A stretch of DNA of 64,000 nucleotides, taken from positions 36,878 through 100,877 of the forward strand of contig NZ_SAYU02000004.1 of the NCBI RefSeq assembly GCF_004025965.2. The letters are read 5' to 3'. Both the position numbers and the translations under genes were made by a program. Every line of letters begins with the position of its first letter. Position 1 is the first letter of the stretch. Below the pieces are notes generated by a model. The model saw only the letters and a program-made list of their open reading frames with translations. It did not search any database and had not been told where the DNA came from. Origin of the DNA: Phycicoccus flavus. GTDB taxonomy: Bacteria; Actinomycetota; Actinomycetes; Actinomycetales; Dermatophilaceae. Shown piece after piece: positions 18,141 through 26,116 of the stretch.

Positions 18141-20062
18141 ACCTCGCGGGCGGGCACGGCCGGGGGGTCGGAGAAGTCGGTCGTGTAGTAGCCCTTCGGG
18201 GTCTCGAAGGGCTCGTCCTTGCACCGCGGGGTCGGGGACACCGTCCGCCGGTCGCCCTCGACGTCGGTGATCTCGAAGGAGGAGCCGGACAGCGCCCGCT
18301 CGTTCTCGACCGTCGTCCACGTCGTCTTGAACAGGTCGATGCCCTTGAAGCCGACGCCGATCTCGCCGCCGTCCTCGGTCTCGGTGACGTCGTAGTCGAG
18401 CCGGCGGACGTTCGCGGACTCGGCGAGCACGTCGTGGATCTCGCCGTCACCGGTCACCTCGTCGACGTCGATGTGCACGTCCTTCTTCTTGAGGTTCCCG
18501 TCCTCGTCCCGCGGGAAGAGCATGTCGATGCGGGGCCCCAGCACCTCGCGCAGCTCCGGGTGCTGCGTGAAGTCCAGGACGAGCTCGGTGACGGAGGCCT
18601 CGCCCTTCTTCTCGGTGTGGGTGTAGCCGCCGCTCACGGCGAAGCCGTACGGCAGCGTGGCCTCGACGTCGACCCCAGCCGAGAACAGCTCCTTCAGCAC
18701 CTGGTCGTCCACGGCGACGATGAGCTTGGAGAGCTCGCCGTCCTTGCCCCAGGCGACGGTGGTGCTCGTCTTCCCGGTGAAGGCCGCACCCACCCCACCC
18801 TTGCCGGCGCCGCCCCCGCCGCTGTTCTTCTTCTCGTCGTCGTTCTTCTTCAGCCCCTTCCCGCCCAGGCTGGCGGCGACGAGGAAGCCGCCGGCGTCGC
18901 TGGAGGTGTACGTCGCGGTCCGGCTGCCGTCGGACCACCTGCGGTCCTCGACGGTGACCTCTCCTGTGTAGTCGCCCGACACCGACGGCGCTCCCCCGGC
19001 CTCGCCCCGGTCCCCCTTCTTCTGCAGGGGCAGCTCGACGCCCCCGGAGAGGGTGACCTTGGAGGTGCGGGCGTCCGCCTCGGCGAGGCCGTGGTGCGGC
19101 GGCTCGTCCTTGCTCGCGGCCTCCAGCTCCTCCTTGGCCTTCTTGCGCTGCTGACCGAGCGCGCCTCCGCAGTAGCGCAGGCACCCGGCGTTCATCGCCG
19201 CGTCGTACCTCGCCTTGGCCTTGCTGTAGGTGCCGTACCAGTCGACCCAGTCCTGCGCGGCGCGCAGGTCGGCGAACTCGTAGGTGGAGTCGGTGCTGTA
19301 GCCGGAGAGCCCCGCGACGTCGAAGCTGAAGGAGCCGACGCTGCCCGAGGCGCCACCGCCGGTCTCGGCACCCTCGACGAGGTGGATGCGCACCCGTCCG
19401 TCGCCGAGCTGCTCGACGAGCATCCCCTGGGACCCGCCGAAGCGGACGAAGAGGAAGCGCATCTCGGAGCGGGTCACCGTGGAGCGCGACGACGTCGTGC
19501 ACGTCGGCTCCATCGAGTCGTACGCCGCCGTGATGCACTCGGCCAGCGGTCCGGCGAGCTGACCCCGGGCCTCCCCCGCCGTGGCGCCGACGTAGGCGCG
19601 CCACCGCTCGGCGCACTGCTCCGGCACCCACAGCTCGCGGCAGCCCACCCGCACCCGGGTCGAGCTCGTGGAGTCCAGCGGGCCGCTCGTCGGCAGGACG
19701 TCCCGGCACTCGGGGTTGTCCGGGTTCTCCGGGTCCGGCGGCGGGACGGGACCGGTCGTGGGCGGGGTCGGGTCGTCCGGGGCGTCCTCCGGCCCGGTGC
19801 CCGGGCCGCCGGGGCCGCCGGGCCCGCCCGGCTGGGCGGGGGCGAGGGCCGCGGAACCGCACTCGGTGCTCGCCCCGGCCGAGGTGATGAGGCACCACGC
19901 GGTCCGGGCGGTCGAGACGACGCTCTCGCGCTGCGGGGTGAGGGCCACGACGACGACGGCGACGAGGACGAGCACCCCCACGTACTCGAGCGTCCCCGCG
20001 CCCCGCTCGCCGGCGACCGCCCGACGGCGCGGGCCGTGGGCGGGTCCTGGAAGCAGGGGCAC
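18137..20062 (-). CDS. Flp-prepilin-like N-terminus fused to a large secreted domain
   Basis: I do not recognise this 641-aa protein as a named family. The first 45 residues resemble a Flp/TadE-type class III signal: basic RRR, then G21 followed by AGTLEY, matching the prepilin-peptidase pattern G/XXXXEY, and a hydrophobic helix at about 28-42. A Gly/Pro-rich linker (about 76-118) leads to a long region with ten cysteines in all, then a lysine- and glycine-rich middle (GGGGAGKGG) and a beta-rich C-terminal part. The even cysteine count suits disulfides outside the membrane. GTG 20062 lacks a strong ribosome site. No tad secretion genes are in the window. Confidence 0.7.
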   Translation of the reverse strand: MPLLPGPAHGPRRRAVAGERGAGTLEYVGVLVLVAVVVVALTPQRESVVSTARTAWCLITSAGASTECGSAALAPAQPGGPGGPGGPGTGPEDAPDDPTPPTTGPVPPPDPENPDNPECRDVLPTSGPLDSTSSTRVRVGCRELWVPEQCAERWRAYVGATAGEARGQLAGPLAECITAAYDSMEPTCTTSSRSTVTRSEMRFLFVRFGGSQGMLVEQLGDGRVRIHLVEGAETGGGASGSVGSFSFDVAGLSGYSTDSTYEFADLRAAQDWVDWYGTYSKAKARYDAAMNAGCLRYCGGALGQQRKKAKEELEAASKDEPPHHGLAEADARTSKVTLSGGVELPLQKKGDRGEAGGAPSVSGDYTGEVTVEDRRWSDGSRTATYTSSDAGGFLVAASLGGKGLKKNDDEKKNSGGGGAGKGGVGAAFTGKTSTTVAWGKDGELSKLIVAVDDQVLKELFSAGVDVEATLPYGFAVSGGYTHTEKKGEASVTELVLDFTQHPELREVLGPRIDMLFPRDEDGNLKKKDVHIDVDEVTGDGEIHDVLAESANVRRLDYDVTETEDGGEIGVGFKGIDLFKTTWTTVENERALSGSSFEITDVEGDRRTVSPTPRCKDEPFETPKGYYTTDFSDPPAVPAREV

Positions 20063-20239
20063 CCGACCGACCCTAGGAACGCCGCGGCGTCCCTCCCAGG
20101 GTCCGCGCACCCGACCCGGGGCCCGGATGCGTCGCCGCGCCTGGGTCGACGGGCCCAGCGGGTGCCAGGGGTGGACGGCGGCGGCGCGCCTGCGACGGTG
20201 GGTGTCGGCGGACGGCGGGTCGTCGGTGAGAATGGAGGG

Positions 20240-21598
20240 GTGAGCGAGCGCGACAGAGAGATCCCCGGGTCCTCGATCGCGCGCGCCGCACGCCTGGCCG
20301 GGCTGCCGCTGGGCCACGCCGGCCGGGCCGCCCTCGGCGTCGGCAAGCGGGTCGGCGGCCGGCCCGCGGAGGTCGTCAGCGCCGAGCTGCAGGCCCGCAC
20401 GGCCGAGCAGATGTTCGCCGTCCTCGGCCAGCTCAAGGGCGGCGCGATGAAGTTCGGGCAGGCGCTGTCGGTCATGGAGGCGGCGATGCCCGAGGAGCTC
20501 GCCGGTCCCTACCGCGCCACGCTCACCAAGCTCCAGGAGTCCGGGCCGCCGATGGGCGCCGACCGGGTGCACCGCATCCTCGCCGAGGAGCTCGGGCCGC
20601 GGTGGGCCAGCACGAAGCTCGTCGAGTTCGACGACGTCCCGGCGGCCGCGGCGTCGATCGGCCAGGTGCACCGCGGGGTCTGGCGCGACGGCCGCGAGGT
20701 CGCGGTGAAGATCCAGTACCCCGGCGCCGGGAAGGCGCTGCTGTCCGACCTCAACCAGATCTCGCGCGTCGCCCGGGTCGCGGGGTCGTGGGTGCCCGGC
20801 ATCGACATCAAGCCGATCATGGACGAGCTGCGCGCGCGGATGTCCGAGGAGCTCGACTACGGGCTCGAGGCGCGCAACCAGCGCCACTTCGCCCGGGCCT
20901 TCCGCGACGACGAGGACGTCTTCGTCCCCGACGTGCTCGTCGAGTCGCCGCAGGTGCTCGTCACCGAGTGGGTCGAGGGGACGCCGCTCGCGCGGATCAT
21001 CGCCGACGGCACCCCCGAGCAGCGCGACGAGGCCGCGACCCTCTACCTCGAGTTCCACCTGCGCGCCCCCACCCGGGCCCGGCTGCTGCACGCGGACCCG
21101 CACCCCGGCAACTTCCGCATCACCCCGGACGGCCGGCTCGGCGTCCTCGACTTCGGGGCCGTCAACCGCCTGCCCGAGGGGCTGCCGGCGGCCATGGGCG
21201 AGTTCCTCACCGCCGCCCTCGCCGGGGACGGGGACGAGCTCGTCACCCTGCTGCGGCAGGAGGGCTTCATCAAGCGCAGCATCGACATCGACCCGCAGGG
21301 GCTGCTGGAGTACCTCGAGCCGCTCTTCGAGCCGCTGCTGCACGAGCAGTTCACCCCCACCCGGGAGTGGCTGCGGGCCACCGCGAACCAGATCCAGGAC
21401 CCGCGGCGCCCGCAGTTCCTCGTCGGCCTCAAGCTCAACCTGCCGCCGAGCTACCTGCTCATCCACCGGGTGTGGCTCGGCGGGATCGGCGTCCTCAGCC
21501 AGGTGGGCGGCACGGTGCCGCTGCGCGAGATGATCTGCGCCTACCTCCCCGGCGTCGACGAGTCCCGCCTCCCGCCGGACCCCTCGCTCACCGCCTGA
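20240..21598 (+). CDS. ABC1/AarF (UbiB-like) atypical kinase
   Basis: A 452-aa atypical protein-kinase-like ATPase. The hallmark KxGQ segment GGAMKFGQALS (about residues 68-77), the Ala-rich nucleotide loop AAASIGQVH, the VAVKIQYPG lysine strand, the catalytic HADPHPGNF and metal-binding LDFGAV are all present. In bacteria the family supports quinone or lipid metabolism, but the actinobacterial member next to whiB7 (Rv3197 in M. tuberculosis, by memory) has been connected to intrinsic antibiotic tolerance. The start is GTG 20240; it overlaps the stop of a three-codon ATG-GAG-GGG-TGA mini-ORF. Confidence 0.9.
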   Translation: MSERDREIPGSSIARAARLAGLPLGHAGRAALGVGKRVGGRPAEVVSAELQARTAEQMFAVLGQLKGGAMKFGQALSVMEAAMPEELAGPYRATLTKLQESGPPMGADRVHRILAEELGPRWASTKLVEFDDVPAAAASIGQVHRGVWRDGREVAVKIQYPGAGKALLSDLNQISRVARVAGSWVPGIDIKPIMDELRARMSEELDYGLEARNQRHFARAFRDDEDVFVPDVLVESPQVLVTEWVEGTPLARIIADGTPEQRDEAATLYLEFHLRAPTRARLLHADPHPGNFRITPDGRLGVLDFGAVNRLPEGLPAAMGEFLTAALAGDGDELVTLLRQEGFIKRSIDIDPQGLLEYLEPLFEPLLHEQFTPTREWLRATANQIQDPRRPQFLVGLKLNLPPSYLLIHRVWLGGIGVLSQVGGTVPLREMICAYLPGVDESRLPPDPSLTA

Positions 21599-21604
21599 GC
21601 GTCG

Positions 21605-21805
21605 TCACCACCACGCGGGGTCCAGCTTGCCCTCGATGCTCCGCAGATGGCGCCGGCTGCAGTCGGGGCAGGTCCACGACTCCCGGCCCCGCTCGACCGC
21701 CCTGCTCCAGGTGAGCCGGGCCCGGGCGAGCGCGTCCTCGCCCGACGGCGTGGCGCCGCACGACGCGCACGTCGGTGCGGCGCTCCCCTCCCCTCCCGCC
21801 GTCAC
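21605..21805 (-). CDS. Small CxxC zinc-ribbon protein
   Basis: A 66-aa protein with Cys13/16 (TCASCG) and Cys46/49 (TCPDCSRRH), spaced as a zinc ribbon, ending EGKLDPAWW. It starts at GTG 21805, overlapping the stop of the HhH-GPD gene by four bases, so it is the last gene of the leftward whiB7 operon. Function is unknown; a nucleic-acid-linked role is plausible by fold and neighbour. Confidence 0.75.
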   Translation of the reverse strand: MTAGGEGSAAPTCASCGATPSGEDALARARLTWSRAVERGRESWTCPDCSRRHLRSIEGKLDPAWW

Positions 21806-22392
21806 GGTCGGGACGTCGCCCCGGCCTCGGCCTTGGCGGCCGCCTTCGCGGCCTTCTTGAACTCGCGGACCTTCTGCAGCGAGTCGGCGTCGACGACGTC
21901 GGCCACCGAGCGGAACGAGCCGGGCTCGGCGTAGGCGCCGCACGCCTCCTGCCAGCCCTCCGGCCGGACCCCGAGCTGCTTGCCAAGCAGCGCGGCGAAG
22001 ATCCGCGCCTTCTGGTCCCCGAAGCCGGGCAGCGCCTTGAGGCGTCGCACGAGCTCGCGGCCGTCCTCGGCCGTGGTCCAGATGCGGCTGGCGTCCCCGC
22101 CGTACTCGTCGCGGACGACCGTCGCGAGCGACTGCACCCGCCCGGCCATCGAGCGGCCGTAGCGGTGGATGGCCGGCGGGGTCGCGCAGAGGTCGGCGAA
22201 CGCCTCGGGCTCGGCGTCGGCGAGCGCGGCGGGCTCGAGGGTGCCGAACCGCTCGAGGATCTTCGCGGGTCCGGCGAAGGCGCGTTCCATCGGGAACTGC
22301 TGGTCCAGCAGCATCCCGGTCAGCAGGCCGAACGGGTCGGTGCTCAGCACCTCGTCGGCGGCGGGGTCCTGGGCGATCGTCAGCGCGGCCAC
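21802..22392 (-). CDS. HhH-GPD-type base-excision repair protein
   Basis: A 196-aa member of the HhH-GPD superfamily of DNA glycosylases. The helix-hairpin-helix LKALPGFGDQKARIF is clear, and the N-terminal FGLLTGMLLDQQFPMERAF matches this actinobacterial subgroup. The Fe-S cysteines of EndoIII are absent. The Lys/Ala-rich C-terminus (KKAAKAAAKAEAG) could contact DNA. It starts at GTG 22392, inside the end of a preceding small gene. The gene sits in the whiB7 transcript with two mini-ORFs and a zinc ribbon. Lesion specificity is unknown. Confidence 0.87.
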   Translation of the reverse strand: MAALTIAQDPAADEVLSTDPFGLLTGMLLDQQFPMERAFAGPAKILERFGTLEPAALADAEPEAFADLCATPPAIHRYGRSMAGRVQSLATVVRDEYGGDASRIWTTAEDGRELVRRLKALPGFGDQKARIFAALLGKQLGVRPEGWQEACGAYAEPGSFRSVADVVDADSLQKVREFKKAAKAAAKAEAGATSRP

Positions 22393-22535
22393 GGGACCAG
22401 GGTAGCCACGAGGTCCGCGGCGACCGCGCGCCAGAAGTCCCGGGCGCGCAGCTCCGGCGCGGGCGCCGGAGCGGGCACCGCCCCCGACGCGGGGCCGGGG
22501 GCGGTGCGGGTGGCGGTGTCGCTGCCGGTCCTCAT
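22380..22535 (-). CDS. Small hypothetical protein (51 aa) in the whiB7 operon
   Basis: The ATG at 22535 overlaps the TGA of the preceding 43-aa ORF (ATGA), and its own stop runs 13 bases into the HhH-GPD gene, so it is tightly coupled on both sides. The first half is Thr/Ala/Pro-rich. The second half, ELRARDFWRAVAADLVATL, could form an amphipathic helix. I know no family for it. Support comes from coupling only. Confidence 0.45.
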   Translation of the reverse strand: MRTGSDTATRTAPGPASGAVPAPAPAPELRARDFWRAVAADLVATLVPWPR

Positions 22536-22663
22536 CGGACGACGGCGTGGACGACCGCGCGCATCTGCTCTCGGTTCGCGGCCTCGCGCGCGCGGCGCTG
22601 CGTCTCGTGGACGCGGCGCTCGTGCACGACGCGGCGGACCTGCTGCATCCGTCGGTGGTACAT
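22532..22663 (-). CDS. Small basic hypothetical protein (43 aa) after whiB7
   Basis: The ATG at 22663 has a good AGGAG ribosome site 6 bases upstream and lies 47 bases past the whiB7 stop. The peptide is Arg/His/Val-rich (MYHRRMQQVRRVVHERR), strongly basic and probably helical. It shares an ATGA overlap with the next small ORF. No family is recognised. A regulator or RNA-binding accessory of the WhiB7 response is one possibility, without direct evidence. Confidence 0.55.
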   Translation of the reverse strand: MYHRRMQQVRRVVHERRVHETQRRAREAANREQMRAVVHAVVR

Positions 22664-22710
22664 GTCGTTCTCCTGTCGGTGCTGTCCGTGCGGTGTCGGT
22701 CACGTCGCGG

Positions 22711-22998
22711 TCAGGCCGCGACGTCGGTCTTGCGGGGGCGGCCCCGGGGCCGCTTGCGGGCGACGGTGACGCCCTGGACGAAGAGCTCTCCGCCCCAGAC
22801 GCCCCACGGCTCGCGCCGGTCGAGCGCACCCGCGAGGCAGGTCTCCCGGACCGGGCAGGTGCGGCACAGGGCCTTGGCGAACTCGACGCCGTCGGGGGTG
22901 TCGGCGAACCACACCTCGGCGTCGTTCTCTCGGCACGGGATGCCCTCGCCGTCGGCGACGGACGTCTCGTGCAGGTCGAGAAGGTCGGTCAGCTGCAT
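22711..22998 (-). CDS. whiB7: WhiB7-type iron-sulfur transcriptional regulator
   Basis: A 95-aa Wbl protein. Four Fe-S ligands are Cys22, Cys45, Cys48 and Cys54, followed by the WhiB turn EPWGVWGGE (63-71) and a C-terminal AT-hook RGRPR (85-89), the combination specific to WhiB7. It binds sigma A and activates intrinsic antibiotic-resistance genes, binding AT-rich DNA just upstream of the -35 element. ATG 22998 has an AAGGAGGTGA site, so I prefer it to an in-frame ATG at 23124. A structured leader with uORF and terminator precedes it. Position matches Rv3197A of M. tuberculosis. Confidence 0.95.
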   Translation of the reverse strand: MQLTDLLDLHETSVADGEGIPCRENDAEVWFADTPDGVEFAKALCRTCPVRETCLAGALDRREPWGVWGGELFVQGVTVARKRPRGRPRKTDVAA

Positions 22999-23195
22999 CG
23001 GGATGTCACCTCCTTGATGGGCGCGCCGGGTGTGGCGCTCGGTCGATCCGTCGCGCCCGGTGAGGCACGAGGTATGGGGTGGGCGGTCGCGGTCGCAGCC
23101 GCGCGGCTCGCTCCTGGTCGTCATCGCTTCGGTCCTCGCGTGTCGTCGTGACGGGTGGTGTGGGTGGGGTTCGTGGGAGATCCGGACACGAGAAA

Positions 23196-23224
23196 GGCCG
23201 CGGATCCCGGTGGGATCCGCGGCC
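23196..23224 (-). terminator. Intrinsic terminator in the whiB7 leader (attenuator)
   Basis: A perfect 13-bp inverted repeat, GGCCGCGGATCCC with GGGATCCGCGGCC, has a 3-base loop and is followed on the minus strand by TTTCTC. It lies about 200 bases before the whiB7 start and just after the uORF stop. This is the layout of an attenuator that would stop transcription when the uORF is fully translated. Confidence 0.85.
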
Positions 23225-23270
23225 TCGAGGTGGTGGCTACCTGTCGTCTAGACGGGTGGCCCCTCGAGGC
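23222..23270 (-). promoter_or_regulatory. Candidate antiterminator pair in the whiB7 leader
   Basis: GCCTCGAGG (minus strand, 23270-23262, inside the uORF tail) is complementary to CCTCGAGGC (23230-23222). The second copy overlaps the 5' arm of the terminator. Pairing the two 9-mers would prevent full terminator formation. A ribosome reaching the uORF stop would cover the first copy; a ribosome stalled earlier would leave it free. The mechanism is inferred from the pairing. Confidence 0.65.
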
Positions 23271-23499
23271 GGGGGTACGCGGATCCGGTGGCCGGGGCGT
23301 CGACACCGGCGACGTCGGCCGTGGCGCCGACAAGGCCGGCGATGCGCTCACGCATCGGCACGAGGCCGACGACGGGCACACTGCGCCCCTGGACCTGGGC
23401 GAAGAGATCGCCCGAGTGAGCGGTGTTGGACCCGTACCAGGCGTCGCACGTCACGCGGGCAGCGGTCATCGCCGCGGCGGTCTTCGTCGTGGTCTCCAT
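23248..23499 (-). CDS. whiB7 leader ORF (uORF), 83 aa
   Basis: The ATG at 23499 follows GGAGGGACCCCG, a good ribosome site, and the frame ends in TAG at 23250-23248, 23 bases before the terminator stem. The start reads METTTKTAAAMTAARV, then CDAWYGSNTAHSG. It has no recognised fold. Its stop is placed so that a terminating ribosome would mask the first antiterminator half. I infer a regulatory uORF whose impaired translation by ribosome inhibitors induces whiB7. It is longer than the short uORFs I recall from mycobacteria, so an internal start is possible. Confidence 0.6.
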   Translation of the reverse strand: METTTKTAAAMTAARVTCDAWYGSNTAHSGDLFAQVQGRSVPVVGLVPMRERIAGLVGATADVAGVDAPATGSAYPRLEGPPV

Positions 23500-23569
23500 C
23501 GGGGTCCCTCCTCACTCGGTCTCGCTCGGCCGCGTCCCCGGACGGGGCACGCGAGGTGTCTGCGGTGAG

Positions 23570-23606
23570 ACTGTATTGCGCCGCTGGATCGGCGGGCAAT
23601 GCATTT
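23570..23606 (-). promoter_or_regulatory. Candidate WhiB7-autoregulated whiB7 promoter
   Basis: On the minus strand an AT-rich AAATGCA (23606-23600) directly abuts a -35-like TTGCCC (23599-23594). An 18-base spacer then leads to TACAGT (23575-23570). An AT block immediately upstream of the -35 is the known WhiB7 requirement. In this very GC-rich DNA the AT block stands out. The predicted transcript starts near 23563, giving a leader of about 565 nt. Confidence 0.6.
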
Positions 23607-23658
23607 GCCGGGACCACCCGGGGCGTCGGTGCCGCAGCCCGGTGTGTTCGACTGCGCG

Positions 23659-25776
23659 TCAGCCGGATTCGGCGTCAGAAAATTCTTCGACGATTCCCAG
23701 GACGGCGGGTCCGAAGCGCTCGAGCTTGGCCGGCCCGACCCCTGTGATCCGGGAGAGCTCGCCGGTGTCGGCCGGTACCCGCTCGGCGATGGCCTCGAGG
23801 GTCGCGTCGGTGAAGACGACGTACGCGGGGACGGCGTTCTCCTTCGCGGTCTCGAGCCGCCACTCGCGCAGCGCCTCGAAGAGCCGCTCGTCCCGCGACG
23901 GCGGACAGGTGGTGCAGCGCCCGACGGTGCGCTCCTTGGCCGTCGCGAGGTCGCGGCCGCAGACGCGGCACGTCGAGCGGGTCGGCGTGCGGGCGGCGGC
24001 CTCCTTCCGGCGGCGCTTGGGGATGCTGCGGGCGGCCGCGCCGAGGACTGACCCGGTGCCGTCGAGGAAGCGCGAGGGGCGCCGGGTGGCCTTGGCGCCG
24101 GGCGTGCGCGAGCGGGCGTAGGACAGGACGAGACGGTCGCGGGCGCGGGTGACGCCGACGTAGAGGAGCCGCCGCTCCTCCTCGATCTCCTCGGGCGTCT
24201 CGGCCATCGTGATGGGCAGCAGCCCGTCGGAGCAGCCGACGAGGAAGACGGTGTCCCACTCCAGGCCCTTCGCGGCGTGCAGCGAGGCCAGGGTGACGCC
24301 CTGCACCGTCGGGGCGTGCTGGGCGGCCGCCCGCTCGTCGAGCTCGCGGACGAACCCGGGCAGCCGGGCCTCCGGGTCCGCGGCGGAGACGTCGTCGGCC
24401 AGGGCGGCGAGCGCCGCGAGGGACTCCCACCGCTCGCGCGCCGCTCCCCCGGACGTCGGCGGCTCCCGCGTCCACCCGGCGCCGAGCAGGACGTCGCGCA
24501 CGAGGTCGGGCAGCGGCACCTCGCCGTCGTCGGTCCGCGCGCCGCCGCGCAGGAGGAGCACGGCGTCGCGGACCTCCTTGCGGGAGAAGAAGCGCTCGCC
24601 GCCGCGGACGAGATAGGGGACGCCGCGCTGGGCGAGGGCCGACTCCAGCAGCTCGCTCTGGCCGTTGGTGCGGAACAGCACCGCGATCTCGGCCGGCGAG
24701 TGCCCGTCGGCGACGAGGCCGGCGATGCGGGTGGCGACCTGCTCGGCCTCGGCGGGGTCGTCGTCGGCGACGACGAGCTCGGGGTCGACGCCCGCCCCGC
24801 GCTGGGCCCGCAGCTCGACCGACCCCGAGCGACGGCCGCCGCCGGGCATCGAGAGGACGAGGTTGGCCAGGCCGACCACCTGCGGGGTGGAGCGGTAGTT
24901 GCGGACGAGCTCGACGACCCGCGCCTGCGGGTGCCGGCCGCGGAAGGCCAGCAGGTGCCGGGGCGAGGCGCCGGTGAAGGAGTAGATGGTCTGGGCCGGG
25001 TCGCCGACGACGCACACGTCGTCGCGGTCCCCGAGCCACTGGTCGAGCAGCGTCTGCTGGAGCCGGTTGACGTCCTGGTACTCGTCGACGACGAAGTGGC
25101 GGTACTGCCCCCGGACGACCCGGGCGACCTCGACGTGCTCGGCGAGGATGCCGGACATGAGCAGCAGCACGTCCTCGAAGTCGATGACGCCGCGCTCGGT
25201 CTTGACCTCCTCGTAGGTCGCGACGACCCGGGCCATCGCGATGGCGTCGAGCCCGGCCGGGGGCTCGCGGCGCTGCGCGCGGGCGGCCGTGGCGTAGGTG
25301 TCGGCGGTGAGCATCGAGACCTTGGCCCACTCGATCTCGGCGGCGAGGTCGCGCACCGCCGGGGAGTCCAGCCGCAGCCGGAGCCGGCCGCCGGCCTCCG
25401 CCACCGCACCCGCCTTGTGCGGCATGACCTCGGGGGCGGCCCCGCCGACGGCCTGCGGCCAGAAGTAGTGCAGCTGGCGCAGGGCGGCGGCGTGGAAGGT
25501 GCGGGCCTGCACCCCGCCGACGCCGAGGTCGCGCAGCCGGGTGCGCATCTCGCCGGCGGCGCGGGCGGTGAAGGTCACCGCGAGCACCCGCTGGGGCTGG
25601 TAGACGCCGGACAGGACGCCGTAGGCGATGCGGTGGGTGATGGCCCGGGTCTTGCCGGTGCCGGCGCCGGCGAGCACGCACATCGGGCCGCGGGGGTGGG
25701 CCGCGACCTCGCGCTGCTCGGGGTCGAGGGCGTCGAGGACGGCGTCGGCTCCGGGGTGCACGGGCAGGCTCGTCAT
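23659..25776 (-). CDS. uvrD2: UvrD2-type superfamily 1 DNA helicase with HRDC domain
   Basis: A 705-aa 3'-5' SF1A helicase. Walker A AGAGTGKT is at 36-43, Walker B appears as VVDEYQDVN, motif III GDPAQTIYSFTGA follows, and LYVGVTRARDRLVLS is motif VI. After the motor a tetracysteine zinc module (CRVC at 603 and CTTC at 621) and an HRDC domain (about 627-700, with SRITGVGPAKLERFG) give the UvrD2 layout known from mycobacteria. It acts in DNA repair and is essential in M. tuberculosis. It lies upstream of the whiB7 leader, 60 bases from the predicted whiB7 promoter, as in Rv3198c. Confidence 0.94.
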   Translation of the reverse strand: MTSLPVHPGADAVLDALDPEQREVAAHPRGPMCVLAGAGTGKTRAITHRIAYGVLSGVYQPQRVLAVTFTARAAGEMRTRLRDLGVGGVQARTFHAAALRQLHYFWPQAVGGAAPEVMPHKAGAVAEAGGRLRLRLDSPAVRDLAAEIEWAKVSMLTADTYATAARAQRREPPAGLDAIAMARVVATYEEVKTERGVIDFEDVLLLMSGILAEHVEVARVVRGQYRHFVVDEYQDVNRLQQTLLDQWLGDRDDVCVVGDPAQTIYSFTGASPRHLLAFRGRHPQARVVELVRNYRSTPQVVGLANLVLSMPGGGRRSGSVELRAQRGAGVDPELVVADDDPAEAEQVATRIAGLVADGHSPAEIAVLFRTNGQSELLESALAQRGVPYLVRGGERFFSRKEVRDAVLLLRGGARTDDGEVPLPDLVRDVLLGAGWTREPPTSGGAARERWESLAALAALADDVSAADPEARLPGFVRELDERAAAQHAPTVQGVTLASLHAAKGLEWDTVFLVGCSDGLLPITMAETPEEIEEERRLLYVGVTRARDRLVLSYARSRTPGAKATRRPSRFLDGTGSVLGAAARSIPKRRRKEAAARTPTRSTCRVCGRDLATAKERTVGRCTTCPPSRDERLFEALREWRLETAKENAVPAYVVFTDATLEAIAERVPADTGELSRITGVGPAKLERFGPAVLGIVEEFSDAESG

Positions 25777-25854
25777 CGTGTCCCGATCCTAGGTGTCCCC
25801 GGCGACACCCGGTCGGCCGGGAAGAGCCGGCCGGGCGGCGGCGTTGACCGCGCC

Positions 25855-26106
25855 ATGAGCACCCCCGCCGCCGGAACCCTGACGATGTACACGACGTCGT
25901 GGTGCGGCTTCTGCCGCCGCCTGAAGACCCAGCTGGACCGGGAGGGCGTCGAGTACCGCGAGGTCGACATCGACCGGGTCGACGGCGCCGCGTCGTTCGT
26001 GGAGTCGGTGAACGGCGGCAACCGCACGGTGCCGACCGTCGTCTTCCCGGACGGGTCCACGGCGACGAACCCGTCCGCGGGCGAGGTCGTCGACCGGCTC
26101 GGCTAG
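25855..26106 (+). CDS. mrx1: Mycoredoxin (glutaredoxin-like, mycothiol-dependent)
   Basis: An 83-aa thioredoxin-fold oxidoreductase with active site CGFC (Cys17 and Cys20) in TMYTTSWCGFCRRL, and the conserved cis-proline strand TVPTVVFPDG. Mycoredoxins reduce mycothiol mixed disulfides. The usual motif is CGYC, so Tyr to Phe is a mild variant. It is divergent from uvrD2 and convergent with nudC, the same order as Rv3198A-Rv3199c. Confidence 0.92.
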   Translation: MSTPAAGTLTMYTTSWCGFCRRLKTQLDREGVEYREVDIDRVDGAASFVESVNGGNRTVPTVVFPDGSTATNPSAGEVVDRLG

Positions 26107-26116
26107 TCCGGACGCC

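Noticed and set aside
22711..23124. In-frame ATG at 23124 giving WhiB7 a 42-residue N-terminal extension
   Set aside because: The ATG at 22998 has a near-perfect AAGGAGGTGA ribosome site and gives the normal WhiB7 length; the extension is Arg/His-rich leader sequence with no family match.
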